A stretch of 7,556 bases of DNA from Coriobacteriales bacterium (GCA_017515355.1 JAFWGD010000112.1:1-7556); one strand, 5' to 3'. Shown: positions 1-7,100, counted from the first letter of the stretch. Numbers and translations are program-made. The notes: generated from the sequence alone by a model not told the origin.

Positions 1-1
1 C

Positions 2-478
2 GTGCCGATCATCATGCTCACCGCGCGTGGCGAGGTCGAGGATAGGATCATCGGCCTCGAGCTAGGAGCCGACGACTACCTGATCAAGCCGTTCTCCCCG
101 CGCGAGCTTGTCGCCAGGGTGAGAGCGCTGCTGCGTCGCTCGAAGATGGAGTCCGACCCGCAGCGCGAGATCCAGACCTTCGGCGACCTCGAGATCGACC
201 TTTCTGGCCACAAGGTCTTCGTCGCCGGCAAGGAGGTCGACCTAACTGCCAGCGAGTTCAAGCTCCTCACGATGCTCTCGCACTATCCTGGGCGCGTCTA
301 CACGCGCATCGAGCTTGTCGAGAAGGTTCTCGGCTACGACTTCGAGGGATACGAGCGCACGATCGACAGCCACATCAAGAACCTGAGGGCCAAGCTGGGC
401 GACGACCCGCGCAACCCGACGTGGCTCTACACCGTCCATGGCATCGGATACCGCTTCGAGGACCCGAAGGACAAGTGA
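2..478 (+). CDS. Response regulator, OmpR/PhoB family, 3' part (5' truncated by window)
   Basis: This is the C-terminal 158 residues of a two-component DNA-binding response regulator. The open frame continues upstream of the window, so the GTG at position 2 is an internal valine, not a start. Residues 1-45 are the end of the receiver domain. They include the PIIMLTA strand with its conserved Thr (T7) and the invariant Lys of LIKPF (K29). The phosphorylated Asp lies before the window. Residues 57-155 form a winged-helix effector domain, with the recognition helix around 119-131 (RTIDSHIKNLRAKL) and the typical YTVHGIGYRF wing near the end. Family knowledge says such proteins bind direct-repeat operators as dimers once phosphorylated by the partner kinase, which here is clearly the gene immediately downstream. 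The closest classes are WalR/PhoP/MtrA-like, but the target genes cannot be read from the sequence. Confidence 0.95.
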   Translation: MPIIMLTARGEVEDRIIGLELGADDYLIKPFSPRELVARVRALLRRSKMESDPQREIQTFGDLEIDLSGHKVFVAGKEVDLTASEFKLLTMLSHYPGRVYTRIELVEKVLGYDFEGYERTIDSHIKNLRAKLGDDPRNPTWLYTVHGIGYRFEDPKDK

Positions 479-485
479 TAGGCAA

Positions 486-2147
486 GTGCCAAGGGACGAT
501 TCTAGAAGCAAACCAGTAGCGCAACGCGCGAAGAAAACCGAGCGCAGCATCGGCATTCGGTCATACTACGTGCGCATCGCGCTGCTCTTCGGTCTCGTCT
601 CGATCATGACGGCGCTCTTCACCGCGCTGATCCTCGCCGCGGTGTGGAACTCAAGCTTCCATGAGTACGCGATCAACAACGTTCAGAGCCGCTCAGATTC
701 CGTTGCGCGGCAATTGGCCAACGACTACCGCAAGAACATGGCATGGCCAGAAGACTACGAGGACATACAGTCGACGTTCCTCGAGGGCAACATGGAGCTG
801 CGCATCTTCGATTCAGAGGATCGGCTGATCTACGCATCCAGCGGAAGCGATGAGACCATTCCCGCCGAGATCGTCGTGGAGAACAGCGTCTCATCGAAGA
901 TAGTCGTCGATGGCGAGGAGGTCGGAACGGTCTACATCCACGTTTCCGATTCGAGTCTGATGATGACCCAGCGCGACTTGGACTTCAGGACCAATTCCTA
1001 CGGCGCCTTGACCTTCGCTGCACTGGCGGCAATCATCGCCGCGGTCGGCATCGGAGTGGTCTTCAGCCGCTATCTCTTCGATTCGGTTCGCAAGATCACC
1101 AGGACCGCCAACGCGATCAAGGGAGGCAACCTCGCCGCGCGCACCAACCTCACCGGCAGCGATGAGATCTCGCAGCTCGGCGAGACCTTCGATGCGATGG
1201 CGGAGTCGATCCAAAACGACCGCGAGCTCGAGCGCAGGCTCACCTCCGATGTGGCGCATGAGCTGCGCACACCCCTGATGGCCATGCAGGCCACCGTAGA
1301 GGCGATGATCGATGGCGTCTTGCCCGCTGACGACCAGCATCTCAACATGATCGCAAGCGAGGTCAACCGTCTGAGCAAACTCGTGGATGCCCTGTTGAGG
1401 CTCTCGCGTCTCGAGAATCGCTCGACTCCTATCAACCTGGAGCCGATAAACCTCGGAGAGCTTCTCGAGGAGCTCGCTTACACGCACCAGATGTTCCTCG
1501 GCGACCAGCAGCTCGAGTTCGAGTACATAGCCGACCCGAACGTCCTCATCATGGGCGATCCCGACCTCATCAAGCAGGCCACTGCCAATCTGCTCTCCAA
1601 CGCCATCAAGTACACGCCCGAGGGCGGAAAGGTGACCATCGAGGTGAAGAAGGGTACGATGATGGCCCAGATTCACGTCGAGGATACCGGCGTAGGCATG
1701 TCGAAAGATGATCTCAAGCACTGCTTCTCGAGGTTCTGGCGCGCCGATGCTGGGCGCGCGAGGGGATCGGGAGGCCTGGGCATCGGCTTGGCCATCGTCA
1801 AGGAGATCGTCGAGCGCCACAACGGCTGGGTCAACGTCGAGTCGACCGAGGGTGTGGGCAGCCGGTTCACGGTCTACATCCCGCTGCTGGAAGAGGAAGG
1901 GCTCTCCAAGGCCGACAAGCGCCTCGCCGAGAGGCTCAGGCGCAAGAACGATAACAGGATCAGGCAGCGCTTCAAGCTGGATGAGGAAGCCCCTGCCGTC
2001 GAAGTCGCCAAACCCAGAAGGTACATTCCGCGCATCGGCAAGTCCAAGGCGCGCAAGGACTCTGACGAGTCGCTCATCGAAGCTATGGAAGCAATGGAAG
2101 ATTTTATCGAAGGAGATGTCGAATCAGATGGCACGCATGGAGATTAG
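486..2147 (+). CDS. Membrane sensor histidine kinase (HAMP-HisKA-HATPase_c)
   Basis: A sensor kinase predicted to autophosphorylate on His and pass the phosphate to the regulator encoded just upstream. Numbered from GTG 486 (553 aa), it has a basic N-terminus, membrane helix 31-54, an extracytoplasmic sensor region of about 55-170, membrane helix 173-196 and a HAMP linker of about 197-250. The HisKA domain carries the phospho-acceptor H258 in DVAHELRTPL. The ATPase domain shows the N box (NLLSNAIKYTP, 368-378), G1 box (EDTGVGM, 399-405), FSRFWRAD F box and G2 box (GLGIGLAIV, 430-438). No PAS domain is seen. After the catalytic domain (end about 467) there is an unusual tail of about 85 residues, first strongly basic and then acidic. 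The start is uncertain: GTG 486 lies 7 bases after the regulator's stop with only a weak AGG upstream, and ATG 438 (569 aa) would overlap the regulator by 41 bp with no ribosome site. The 3' end overlaps purC. Confidence 0.93.
   Translation: MPRDDSRSKPVAQRAKKTERSIGIRSYYVRIALLFGLVSIMTALFTALILAAVWNSSFHEYAINNVQSRSDSVARQLANDYRKNMAWPEDYEDIQSTFLEGNMELRIFDSEDRLIYASSGSDETIPAEIVVENSVSSKIVVDGEEVGTVYIHVSDSSLMMTQRDLDFRTNSYGALTFAALAAIIAAVGIGVVFSRYLFDSVRKITRTANAIKGGNLAARTNLTGSDEISQLGETFDAMAESIQNDRELERRLTSDVAHELRTPLMAMQATVEAMIDGVLPADDQHLNMIASEVNRLSKLVDALLRLSRLENRSTPINLEPINLGELLEELAYTHQMFLGDQQLEFEYIADPNVLIMGDPDLIKQATANLLSNAIKYTPEGGKVTIEVKKGTMMAQIHVEDTGVGMSKDDLKHCFSRFWRADAGRARGSGGLGIGLAIVKEIVERHNGWVNVESTEGVGSRFTVYIPLLEEEGLSKADKRLAERLRRKNDNRIRQRFKLDEEAPAVEVAKPRRYIPRIGKSKARKDSDESLIEAMEAMEDFIEGDVESDGTHGD
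2110..2115 (+). promoter_or_regulatory. Ribosome binding site for purC, inside the kinase gene
   Basis: AAGGAG lies inside the last codons of the kinase gene. It directly abuts ATG 2116 (no spacing) and is 12 bases from ATG 2128 and 21 from ATG 2137. All three are in the purC frame. The site favours 2128 as the purC start, although its spacing is longer than ideal. Its position means purC is translated from an mRNA that also carries the kinase. Confidence 0.6.
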
Positions 2148-3015
2148 GCCAGACAGCCAGGGCAAGGTAAGGGATATCTACGACCTCGGGGACAGGCTCC
2201 TCATGGTCGCTTCAGATAGGATCTCTGCTTTCGACTACATTTTGGGCGATGAGATCCCTCACAAGGGAGAGGTTCTCAATCAGATCTCGCTCTTCTGGTT
2301 CGATCTGCTCGCCGACGTGATCGGAAACCACGTCATCAGCGCCGACGTTGCCGACCTGCCCGAGGAGTTCAAGCAGCACGCCGACTACCTCGCAGGTCGA
2401 TTCATGATCGTCAAGAAGGCGGAGATGTTCCCAGTGGAGTGCATCGTCCGCGGATATCTAGCGGGAAGCGGCCTCAAGGAATACAACGCCCATGGCACGG
2501 TCTGCTCGATTCCGCTGCCTGAGGGGCTGGTCAATTCCAGCAAGCTCCCCGAGCCGATCTTCACTCCCTCCACAAAGGCCGAGATCGGCGATCACGACGA
2601 GAACGTCAGCTTCGAGGCGATCGTCGGGAAGATAGGGCTCGAGGCGGCTAAGACCCTGCGCGACAAGACGATCGCGATCTACAAGAAGGCCAGCGAGCAT
2701 GCGGCATCGCGTGGGATCATCATCGCCGACACCAAGCTCGAGTTCGGCGTCGTCGACGGGGAGATCATCCTTGCAGACGAGGTGCTCACCCCCGACTCGT
2801 CGCGCTTCTGGCCAGCCGATCTGTACGAGCCGGGCAAGAGTCAGCCGAGCTTCGACAAGCAGTTCATCAGGGACTGGCTCGACGCGCACTGGGATCGCAC
2901 CGGTGAACCTCCGCGCCTGCCCGCCGACATCATCGCCAAGACCTCGGAGAAGTACATCCAAGCCTACGAGACCATCACGGGTCAGCCTTTCGTAGCTGCA
3001 TCGGCATCTTTATAG
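2128..3015 (+). CDS. purC: Phosphoribosylaminoimidazole-succinocarboxamide synthase (SAICAR synthetase)
   Basis: Cytosolic enzyme of de novo purine synthesis that joins CAIR and aspartate with ATP to give SAICAR. From ATG 2128 it is 295 residues, matching the longer (about 300-residue) form of the family rather than the 240-residue Bacillus form. Visible motifs are the N-terminal GKVRDIYDLGDRLLMVASDR ATP-binding region (12-31), signature PVECIVRGYLAGSG (102-115), signature IADTKLEFG (199-207) and DEVLTPDSSRFW (217-228). The sequence appears intact. Upstream in-frame ATGs at 2116 and the later one at 2137 are alternatives. The ribosome site and the family's short N-terminus favour 2128 or 2137. 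The gene starts 20 bp inside the 3' end of the kinase gene, so the two are probably co-transcribed and translationally linked. The next gene begins 87 bp downstream, and no clear terminator follows purC. Confidence 0.97.
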   Translation: MARMEIRPDSQGKVRDIYDLGDRLLMVASDRISAFDYILGDEIPHKGEVLNQISLFWFDLLADVIGNHVISADVADLPEEFKQHADYLAGRFMIVKKAEMFPVECIVRGYLAGSGLKEYNAHGTVCSIPLPEGLVNSSKLPEPIFTPSTKAEIGDHDENVSFEAIVGKIGLEAAKTLRDKTIAIYKKASEHAASRGIIIADTKLEFGVVDGEIILADEVLTPDSSRFWPADLYEPGKSQPSFDKQFIRDWLDAHWDRTGEPPRLPADIIAKTSEKYIQAYETITGQPFVAASASL

Positions 3016-3048
3016 GGTTTGGCGCTGAAAAAACATGCGCGAATCATT

Positions 3049-3054
3049 TATCAT
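3049..3054 (+). promoter_or_regulatory. Candidate -10 element upstream of the membrane-protein gene
   Basis: TATCAT differs from TATAAT at one base and lies in the AT-rich gap (3016-3102) between purC and the membrane-protein gene. A start of transcription near 3061 would give a leader of about 42 bases. No good -35 lies at the right distance (TTGGCG at 3019-3024 is 24 bases away). A similar TCATT-TTATCAT-GTT-G stretch recurs before purS. This is weak evidence. Confidence 0.25.
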
Positions 3055-3102
3055 GGTTTGTTGGAAAAAAGGAATCACGCACTGCTGACAGTGGAGACAT
3101 AG

Positions 3103-3722
3103 ATGACTAGAAGATCCATTCACAACGAGCGCAACAACGCAGCGGTTGACAACGAGAAGACTGGCGCGACCCGCAAGTCCGCCTCCTCCGCAAAACCCAA
3201 GCGCGACCTCGCGTCGACGGTCTATCAGGAGCCAAAGCCCAAGAAGAAGGGAAGGGAGCTCAAGGAGGAGCAGAAGGCCAAGGAGCAGCAGCGCGCAAGG
3301 CGCATCGCTGCAAGGAGCCAGGCCGAGGGCCGCAAGAAGATCACGGGAGTCAAGAGCCCGGAGGAGAAGAAGTGGACAAAGATCTGGTGGGGCGCCCTCA
3401 TTGGAGTCCTCGTGGTCTTCGCGCTTGCATTCCAATCGGCGGCAACAACTCCTATGTCTTCTGGGGCTGCATGATCGTGGCCTACATCGAGGTTGGCTTC
3501 GCCTTCTGGATCCAGTTCTCCAAGATCCAGAAATTCCAGAAGCAGCGCCAGAACCTCGAGCTTTCCCGCAAGGTATCGAAGAAGGAATACAACCATCTGA
3601 TCGCCAAGCAGGAGGCCGAGGAGAGGGAGAAGCTGGAGAAGAGCAGGAGGATGAGGTCGAAGATCCCGATCTTCGGGAAGAAGTACGCCAAGGACGAAGA
3701 GCTCGATGTCCCAATGAAATAG
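3103..3722 (+). CDS. Hypothetical basic two-helix membrane protein, frame apparently broken near 3432
   Basis: I do not recognise this gene. It starts at ATG 3103 with GGAG at 3093-3096 (6-base spacing). The first frame encodes about 90 very Lys/Arg/Glu-rich residues, including PKPKKKGRELKEEQKAKEQQ, then a membrane helix starting at KIWWGALIGVLVVFALAF. After codon 3430-3432 this frame gives an unlikely tail and stops at 3472-3474. The frame one base back continues as PIGGNNSYVFWG, a second helix to about WIQF, then a charged, probably coiled-coil tail ending at 3720-3722. One added C at 3432-3433 joins them into a coherent protein of about 206 residues. In that protein a hairpin with a short outside loop is flanked by two basic tails, both expected in the cytoplasm. 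The codons just past the break in the second frame mostly end in C, like the neighbouring genes, while the first frame's codons there do not. Alternatively there are two coupled genes: ATG 3471 overlaps the TGA as ATGA. Confidence 0.72.
3432..3433 (+). other. Apparent single-base deletion (CC for expected CCC) in the membrane-protein gene
   Basis: Codons start at positions equal to 1 mod 3 before this point and 0 mod 3 after it. Adding a single C here reads Ala-Phe-Pro-Ile-Gly-Gly-Asn-Asn and restores one continuous frame from 3103 to 3722. The exact base could lie a few positions either side. Confidence 0.6.
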
Positions 3723-3739
3723 CAAGCAAGCTTATTGAG

Positions 3740-3764
3740 ATGGGCGAACTGCGGGTTCGCCCAT
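3740..3764 (+). terminator. Probable intrinsic terminator before purS
   Basis: ATGGGCGAAC (3740-3749) and GTTCGCCCAT (3755-3764) form a perfect 10-bp stem around a 5-base TGCGG loop. A T-rich but interrupted tract (ATTCATTCTT, 3765-3774) follows. It begins 18 bases after the stop codon of the membrane-protein gene and 72 bases before purS, the right place to end the upstream unit. The imperfect T tract makes termination possibly partial, or the hairpin could instead protect the mRNA end or act in attenuation of purS. Confidence 0.72.
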
Positions 3765-3773
3765 ATTCATTCT

Positions 3774-3798
3774 TATCATCGTTGCGCGCCGATCGGCG
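3774..3798 (+). promoter_or_regulatory. Candidate purSQL promoter and palindromic operator
   Basis: Between the hairpin and purS there is TATCAT (3774-3779), one base off a -10 consensus, and then a perfect 12-bp palindrome CGCCGATCGGCG (3787-3798) where transcription would start. A promoter is expected here if the hairpin terminates transcription, and a palindrome at the start site would suit a repressor. No convincing -35 is seen at 17-18 bases, since that position falls inside the hairpin. In a GC-rich genome such a palindrome can arise by chance, so this is only a candidate. Confidence 0.25.
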
Positions 3799-3823
3799 GT
3801 GCGCTTTCGATAGGCTAAAGATG

Positions 3824-3829
3824 AAAGGA
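3824..3829 (+). promoter_or_regulatory. Ribosome binding site for purS
   Basis: AAAGGA, 6 bases before ATG 3836. It decides the start: the in-frame ATG at 3821 lies before this site and has only AAAG ahead of it, while 3836 gives the usual PurS N-terminus MAKYQIFV. Confidence 0.75.
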
Positions 3830-3835
3830 TCAGGA

Positions 3836-4072
3836 ATGGCCAAGTATCAGATTTTCGTAACGGCTAAGAAGGGCATTTTCGACCCGGCGGGCACGATCTC
3901 CAAGAACGCGCTGGGCAACCTCGGCTACGAGGGCATCAACGATGTCAAGATCGGCAAGTTCATCCAGATGGACGTCGACGACTCGGTCACCGTCGAGGAC
4001 ATCGAGGAGATGTGCGAGAAGCTCCTGGCCAACCCTGTCATCGAGGACTTCACCATCGGAGCGGAGGATTAG
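3836..4072 (+). CDS. purS: Phosphoribosylformylglycinamidine synthase subunit PurS
   Basis: A small (78-residue) subunit of the three-part FGAM synthase. PurS dimers bridge PurQ and PurL and help pass ammonia between them, as known for the Bacillus and Thermotoga complexes. The sequence shows the family pattern of an N-terminal strand (KYQIFVTAKKGIFDP), the ISKNALGNLGYEGINDVKIGK core (21-41) and a C-terminal helix and strand ending NPVIEDFTIG. The length is typical (about 80). The start at 3836 is set by the ribosome site at 3824-3829. It is the first gene of the purSQL cluster, separated from purQ by a single base, so translation is probably coupled. Presence of a separate PurS implies the small-type PurL and PurQ, which follow. 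Confidence 0.95.
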   Translation: MAKYQIFVTAKKGIFDPAGTISKNALGNLGYEGINDVKIGKFIQMDVDDSVTVEDIEEMCEKLLANPVIEDFTIGAED

Positions 4073-4073
4073 G

Positions 4074-4769
4074 ATGCATTTCGGCGTAGTTTCGTTTCCT
4101 GGCTCGAACTGCGAGCAGGATGCCGTGCATGCCATAAGGTATCTCGGCCACGATGCCTCGTTCGTGTGGCATCAGGAGAGGGACCTCTCCAAATTCGACG
4201 CGATCCTGCTCCCAGGCGGATTCTCCTATGGCGACTATCTGCGCTGCGGCGCCGTCGCCAGGTTCTCGCCGGTGATGGAGGAGGTCGTCCGCGAGGCTGA
4301 AGCCGGCAAACCGATCATCGGAATCTGCAACGGCTTCCAGATCCTCACCGAGGCGCATCTGCTTCCCGGAGCGCTCATCCGCAACGTCGGTCTCAAGTTC
4401 CTCTGCAAGACCGTCGCCTTGCGTCTCGAGAATAGCGTCTGCAAGTGGACCGATGCCCCCGCAGGCACCGTCTACCACCTGCCCATCGCCCACAACGAGG
4501 GCAACTACATCTGCGATCCCGACACCCTGAAAGCCCTGCAGGACAACGGCCAGATCGTCCTCAGGTACTGCGAGGAGAACGGCGAGGTGCTTCCGAATTC
4601 GGCGCCGAACGGCGCGCTCGACAACATCGCGGGCATCTGCAACGAGCGCGGCAACGTGCTCGGAATGATGCCGCATCCCGAGCGCGTCTGCGATGGCGTC
4701 GCTGGAAATAGGGACGGCGTCGATTTCTTCAATGGAATCGTCCGCATGCTGGAAGGGGCTGTGCTATGA
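4074..4769 (+). CDS. purQ: Phosphoribosylformylglycinamidine synthase, glutaminase subunit PurQ
   Basis: Class I (triad) glutamine amidotransferase, 231 residues, that hydrolyses glutamine to supply ammonia to PurL. Diagnostic features are the N-terminal FPGSNCEQDA, the LPGGFSYGDYLRCGA loop (46-60), nucleophile Cys85 in GICNGFQ, and His201 and Glu203 in MMPHPERV, which complete the catalytic triad. HNEGNY (140-145) is also typical. The protein looks complete and has the usual family length. A strong ribosome site GGAGGA (4063-4068), 5 bases before the ATG, lies inside the end of purS. The stop overlaps the purL start as ATGA, so the three subunits are likely made in a coordinated ratio. Confidence 0.97.
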   Translation: MHFGVVSFPGSNCEQDAVHAIRYLGHDASFVWHQERDLSKFDAILLPGGFSYGDYLRCGAVARFSPVMEEVVREAEAGKPIIGICNGFQILTEAHLLPGALIRNVGLKFLCKTVALRLENSVCKWTDAPAGTVYHLPIAHNEGNYICDPDTLKALQDNGQIVLRYCEENGEVLPNSAPNGALDNIAGICNERGNVLGMMPHPERVCDGVAGNRDGVDFFNGIVRMLEGAVL

Positions 4770-7079
4770 GCGAGAAGATCATCGAGTCGATGGAAGCCAT
4801 TCCAGATCCAGTATCCAACCTCGAGGGCATGGATGCCGAGCTTGGCCTCCAGACCGCCATCGAGCTCGGCCTCACGCAGGGTGAGTACGAGCACGTCTGC
4901 AAGATCCAAGGTCGCACGCCGACCATCACCGAGCTCTACATCTACTCTCTGATGTGGAGTGAGCATTGCTCCTACAAGCACTCCAAGCTGCAGCTCAAGA
5001 AGTTCTCGAGCGAGGGCGAGTACGTGCTCCAGGGCCCGGGCGAGAATGCTGGCGTCATCAGCGTCGGCGATGGCTGGGCCGTGGCATTCAAGATGGAATC
5101 GCACAACCACCCGAGCGCGATCGAGCCCTTCCAGGGCGCCGCGACCGGTGTCGGCGGCATCATCCGCGACATCTTCACGATGGGCGCGCGCCCGATCGCC
5201 TCGATGGATTCGCTGCGCTTCGGAACCCTCGACAAGCCTCGCCAGCGCTATCTGTTCGATGGCGCGGTTGGCGGAGTCAGCTCCTATGGCAACTGCCTCG
5301 GAATTCCCACCGTCGGCGGCGACGTCTTCTTCGACGAGGCGTACGAGGGCAACTGCCTGATCGACGTCGTCGGAGTCGGCCTCCTTCGCGAGGAGGAGCT
5401 CACTCGCGCCGTGGGTTCGGGTCCGGGCAACCATGTGGTGCTCATCGGCTCCTCCACCGGCCGCGACGGCATCGGCGGCGCATCTACGCTTGCCAGCCAG
5501 GAGTTCGACGAGGCTGCCGAGAACAAGAGGCCTGCTGTCCAGGTTGGAGACCCGCTCGAGGAGAAGCTCCTCATCGAGGTCTGTCTCGAGCTTCTCAAGG
5601 CAGGCAAGTTCGTCGCCCTGGGAGACCTCGGTGCGGCCGGACTCACCTCATCGGCTTCCGAGATGGCATCGCGCGGCGGAGTCGGCATCGACATCGACGT
5701 GCGCAAGGTCATCCAGCGCGAGGAGAACATGCAGCCATTCGAGATCATGGTCAGCGAGTCGCAGGAGCGCATGCTCGCCGTCGTCACCCCGGAGAACCTT
5801 CCCGATGTGGCCGAGTGCTGCGACAGATGGGGAGTCGCATACGCGCCGATCGGCAAGATCACCGATACCGGCAGGTTCGTCGTCCGCGACACCGACCTTC
5901 CCGAGGATGAGCAGATCGTCGCCGACATGCCGGCTGAGAAGCTGGCTCAGGATGCGCCGGTATACGATCCGACAATGGAGCGCCCTGCATACCTCGACGA
6001 GGTTGCGGCGTTCGACATCTCCGCGCTCGATCTCCCCGAGAGCGAAGAGGAGCTGCAGCAGGCATACATGGACATGATCGCGAGCGCCAACATCTGCTCG
6101 CGCAAGTGGATCTGGCAGCAGTACGACCACCAGGTGCAGGGCAACACGGTCGTGCTTCCCGGTGCCGACGCGGCGGTCGTGCGCATCGGCGACACGGGCA
6201 GGGGAGAGATGACCAACCGCGGCATCGCCCTGACCACCGACTGCAACGGCCTCTACTGCTATCTCGATCCCTACGTCGGAGCACAGGGCGCAATCGTCGA
6301 GGCGACGCGCAACCTCGCTTGCGTCGGGGCCAAGCCGGCGGCTGTCACCGACTGCCTCAACTTCGGAAATCCCGAGAAGCCAGAGGTGTTCTGGACGTTC
6401 TCGACCGCGATCGACGGGCTTTCCGATGCGTGCAAGCGCTTCAGGATCCCCGTCATCTCCGGTAACGTCAGCTTCTACAACGAGTCGTTCGGCAACGCGA
6501 TCTTCCCGACCCCCAATATCGGCATGGTCGGCGTCATCGACGACCTCGACAAGATCATGACCCCCAGCTTCAAGGATGCTGGCGACGTCATCATCCTGCT
6601 CGGCGAGACTCTCGACGAGCTCGGCGGATCCGAGTTCCTGAGGTCGCGCTACGGTCTAGCAACGGGCAAGCCCCCAGGTGGTAGATCTCGAGCTCGAGGC
6701 AGACCTCGACGCCATGCTTCTCGACCTCATCGCGAGCAAGACGATCAAGTCTGCCCACGATTGCTCCGAGGGCGGCATCGCAGTCGCTCTCACCGAGAGC
6801 GCGCTCGCGGGCAACATCGGCTTCAGCGTCGATCTCGACGATGGACTCGGCGGATGCGCATCGCTGTTCGCCGAGACTCAGAGCCGTGTGGTGATCTCCG
6901 CCGCCGAGGAGTGCGTCGACAGCATCGTCGACATGGCCCAGGCAAAGGGTGTGCCGCTGTCCGTCATCGGAACAGTTGGCGGGAGCCGCATCGAGATCGC
7001 GGGCAAGGTCAGCGCCGACCTCGCCGAGGTCAAGGCGATCTACGATGAGACGCTCGAGAAGCTCGTGACGGCCCATTAG
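4766..7079 (+). CDS. purL: Phosphoribosylformylglycinamidine synthase subunit PurL, frameshifted at 6671-6675
   Basis: Synthetase subunit of FGAM synthase: it uses ATP and PurQ-derived ammonia to convert FGAR to FGAM. The start is ATG 4766, overlapping the purQ stop by 4 bp, with GGAAGGGG at 4751-4758. Motifs include MWSEHCSYKHSK (63-74, with the catalytic-region His67), ESHNHPSAIEPFQGAATG (111-128), GDLGAAGLTSS (286-296), QQYDHQVQ (451-458), CLNFGNPEKPE (530-540) and GNVSFYNES (566-574). After residue 637 (GKPP) the frame becomes arginine-rich nonsense to a stop at 7048. The true continuation, including SAHDCSEGG, AVALTES and the C-terminal ATP-binding domain, is one frame on and ends at 7079. 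Removing one C from the CCCCC run reads GKPQVVDLELE and gives a complete 770-residue protein, near the family's usual 740. As written, the last 130 or so residues are lost and the product should be inactive. Sequence error is the simplest cause. Confidence 0.95.
6671..6675 (+). other. Frameshift site in purL (five-C run, one C too many)
   Basis: The reading frame changes from positions 2 mod 3 to 0 mod 3 at this run. With four Cs the codons read AAG CCC CAG GTG GTA GAT. The fragment beginning at 6678 (GTG GTA GAT, then to the TAG at 7077-7079) has no ribosome site of its own and is simply the 3' end of purL. Confidence 0.85.
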
Positions 7080-7100
7080 CCGATAAACGATCAGGTACGC

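Noticed and set aside
438..485. ATG 438 as the kinase start
   Set aside because: It would lie deep inside the regulator gene with no ribosome site, and the extra 16 residues are shadow of the regulator's end. It is not fully excluded.
891..1820. Long 309-residue open frame on the minus strand opposite the kinase
   Set aside because: It lies fully opposite a well-supported kinase gene. Its translation shows no recognisable motif, and GC-rich coding DNA commonly leaves the opposite strand open.
1708..2127. In-frame upstream extension of purC into the kinase gene (a 435-residue frame)
   Set aside because: The added residues are Ser/Arg-rich shadow of the kinase. PurC homologues start near GKVRDIYD, and a ribosome site lies just before 2116-2128.
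3372..3434. ATG 3372 as the start of a separate 116-residue gene
   Set aside because: No suitable ribosome site precedes it, and its first 20 or so residues are out-of-frame shadow of the first membrane helix.
3740..3764. GAAC..GTTC arms of the hairpin as a PurR PurBox operator
   Set aside because: The arms lack the Bacillus PurBox pattern and its spacing, that regulator is typical of Bacillota, and the position fits a terminator better.
4505..5434. 309-residue minus-strand open frame across the purQ-purL junction
   Set aside because: It is the mirror of two strongly conserved purine genes, and its composition is that of reverse-complemented codons.
6687..6698. Perfect palindrome CTCGAGCTCGAG just after the purL frameshift, considered as a recoding stimulator
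   Set aside because: It is explained by the repeated Leu-Glu-Leu-Glu codons and would form only a very short stem, so it does not by itself support programmed frameshifting.
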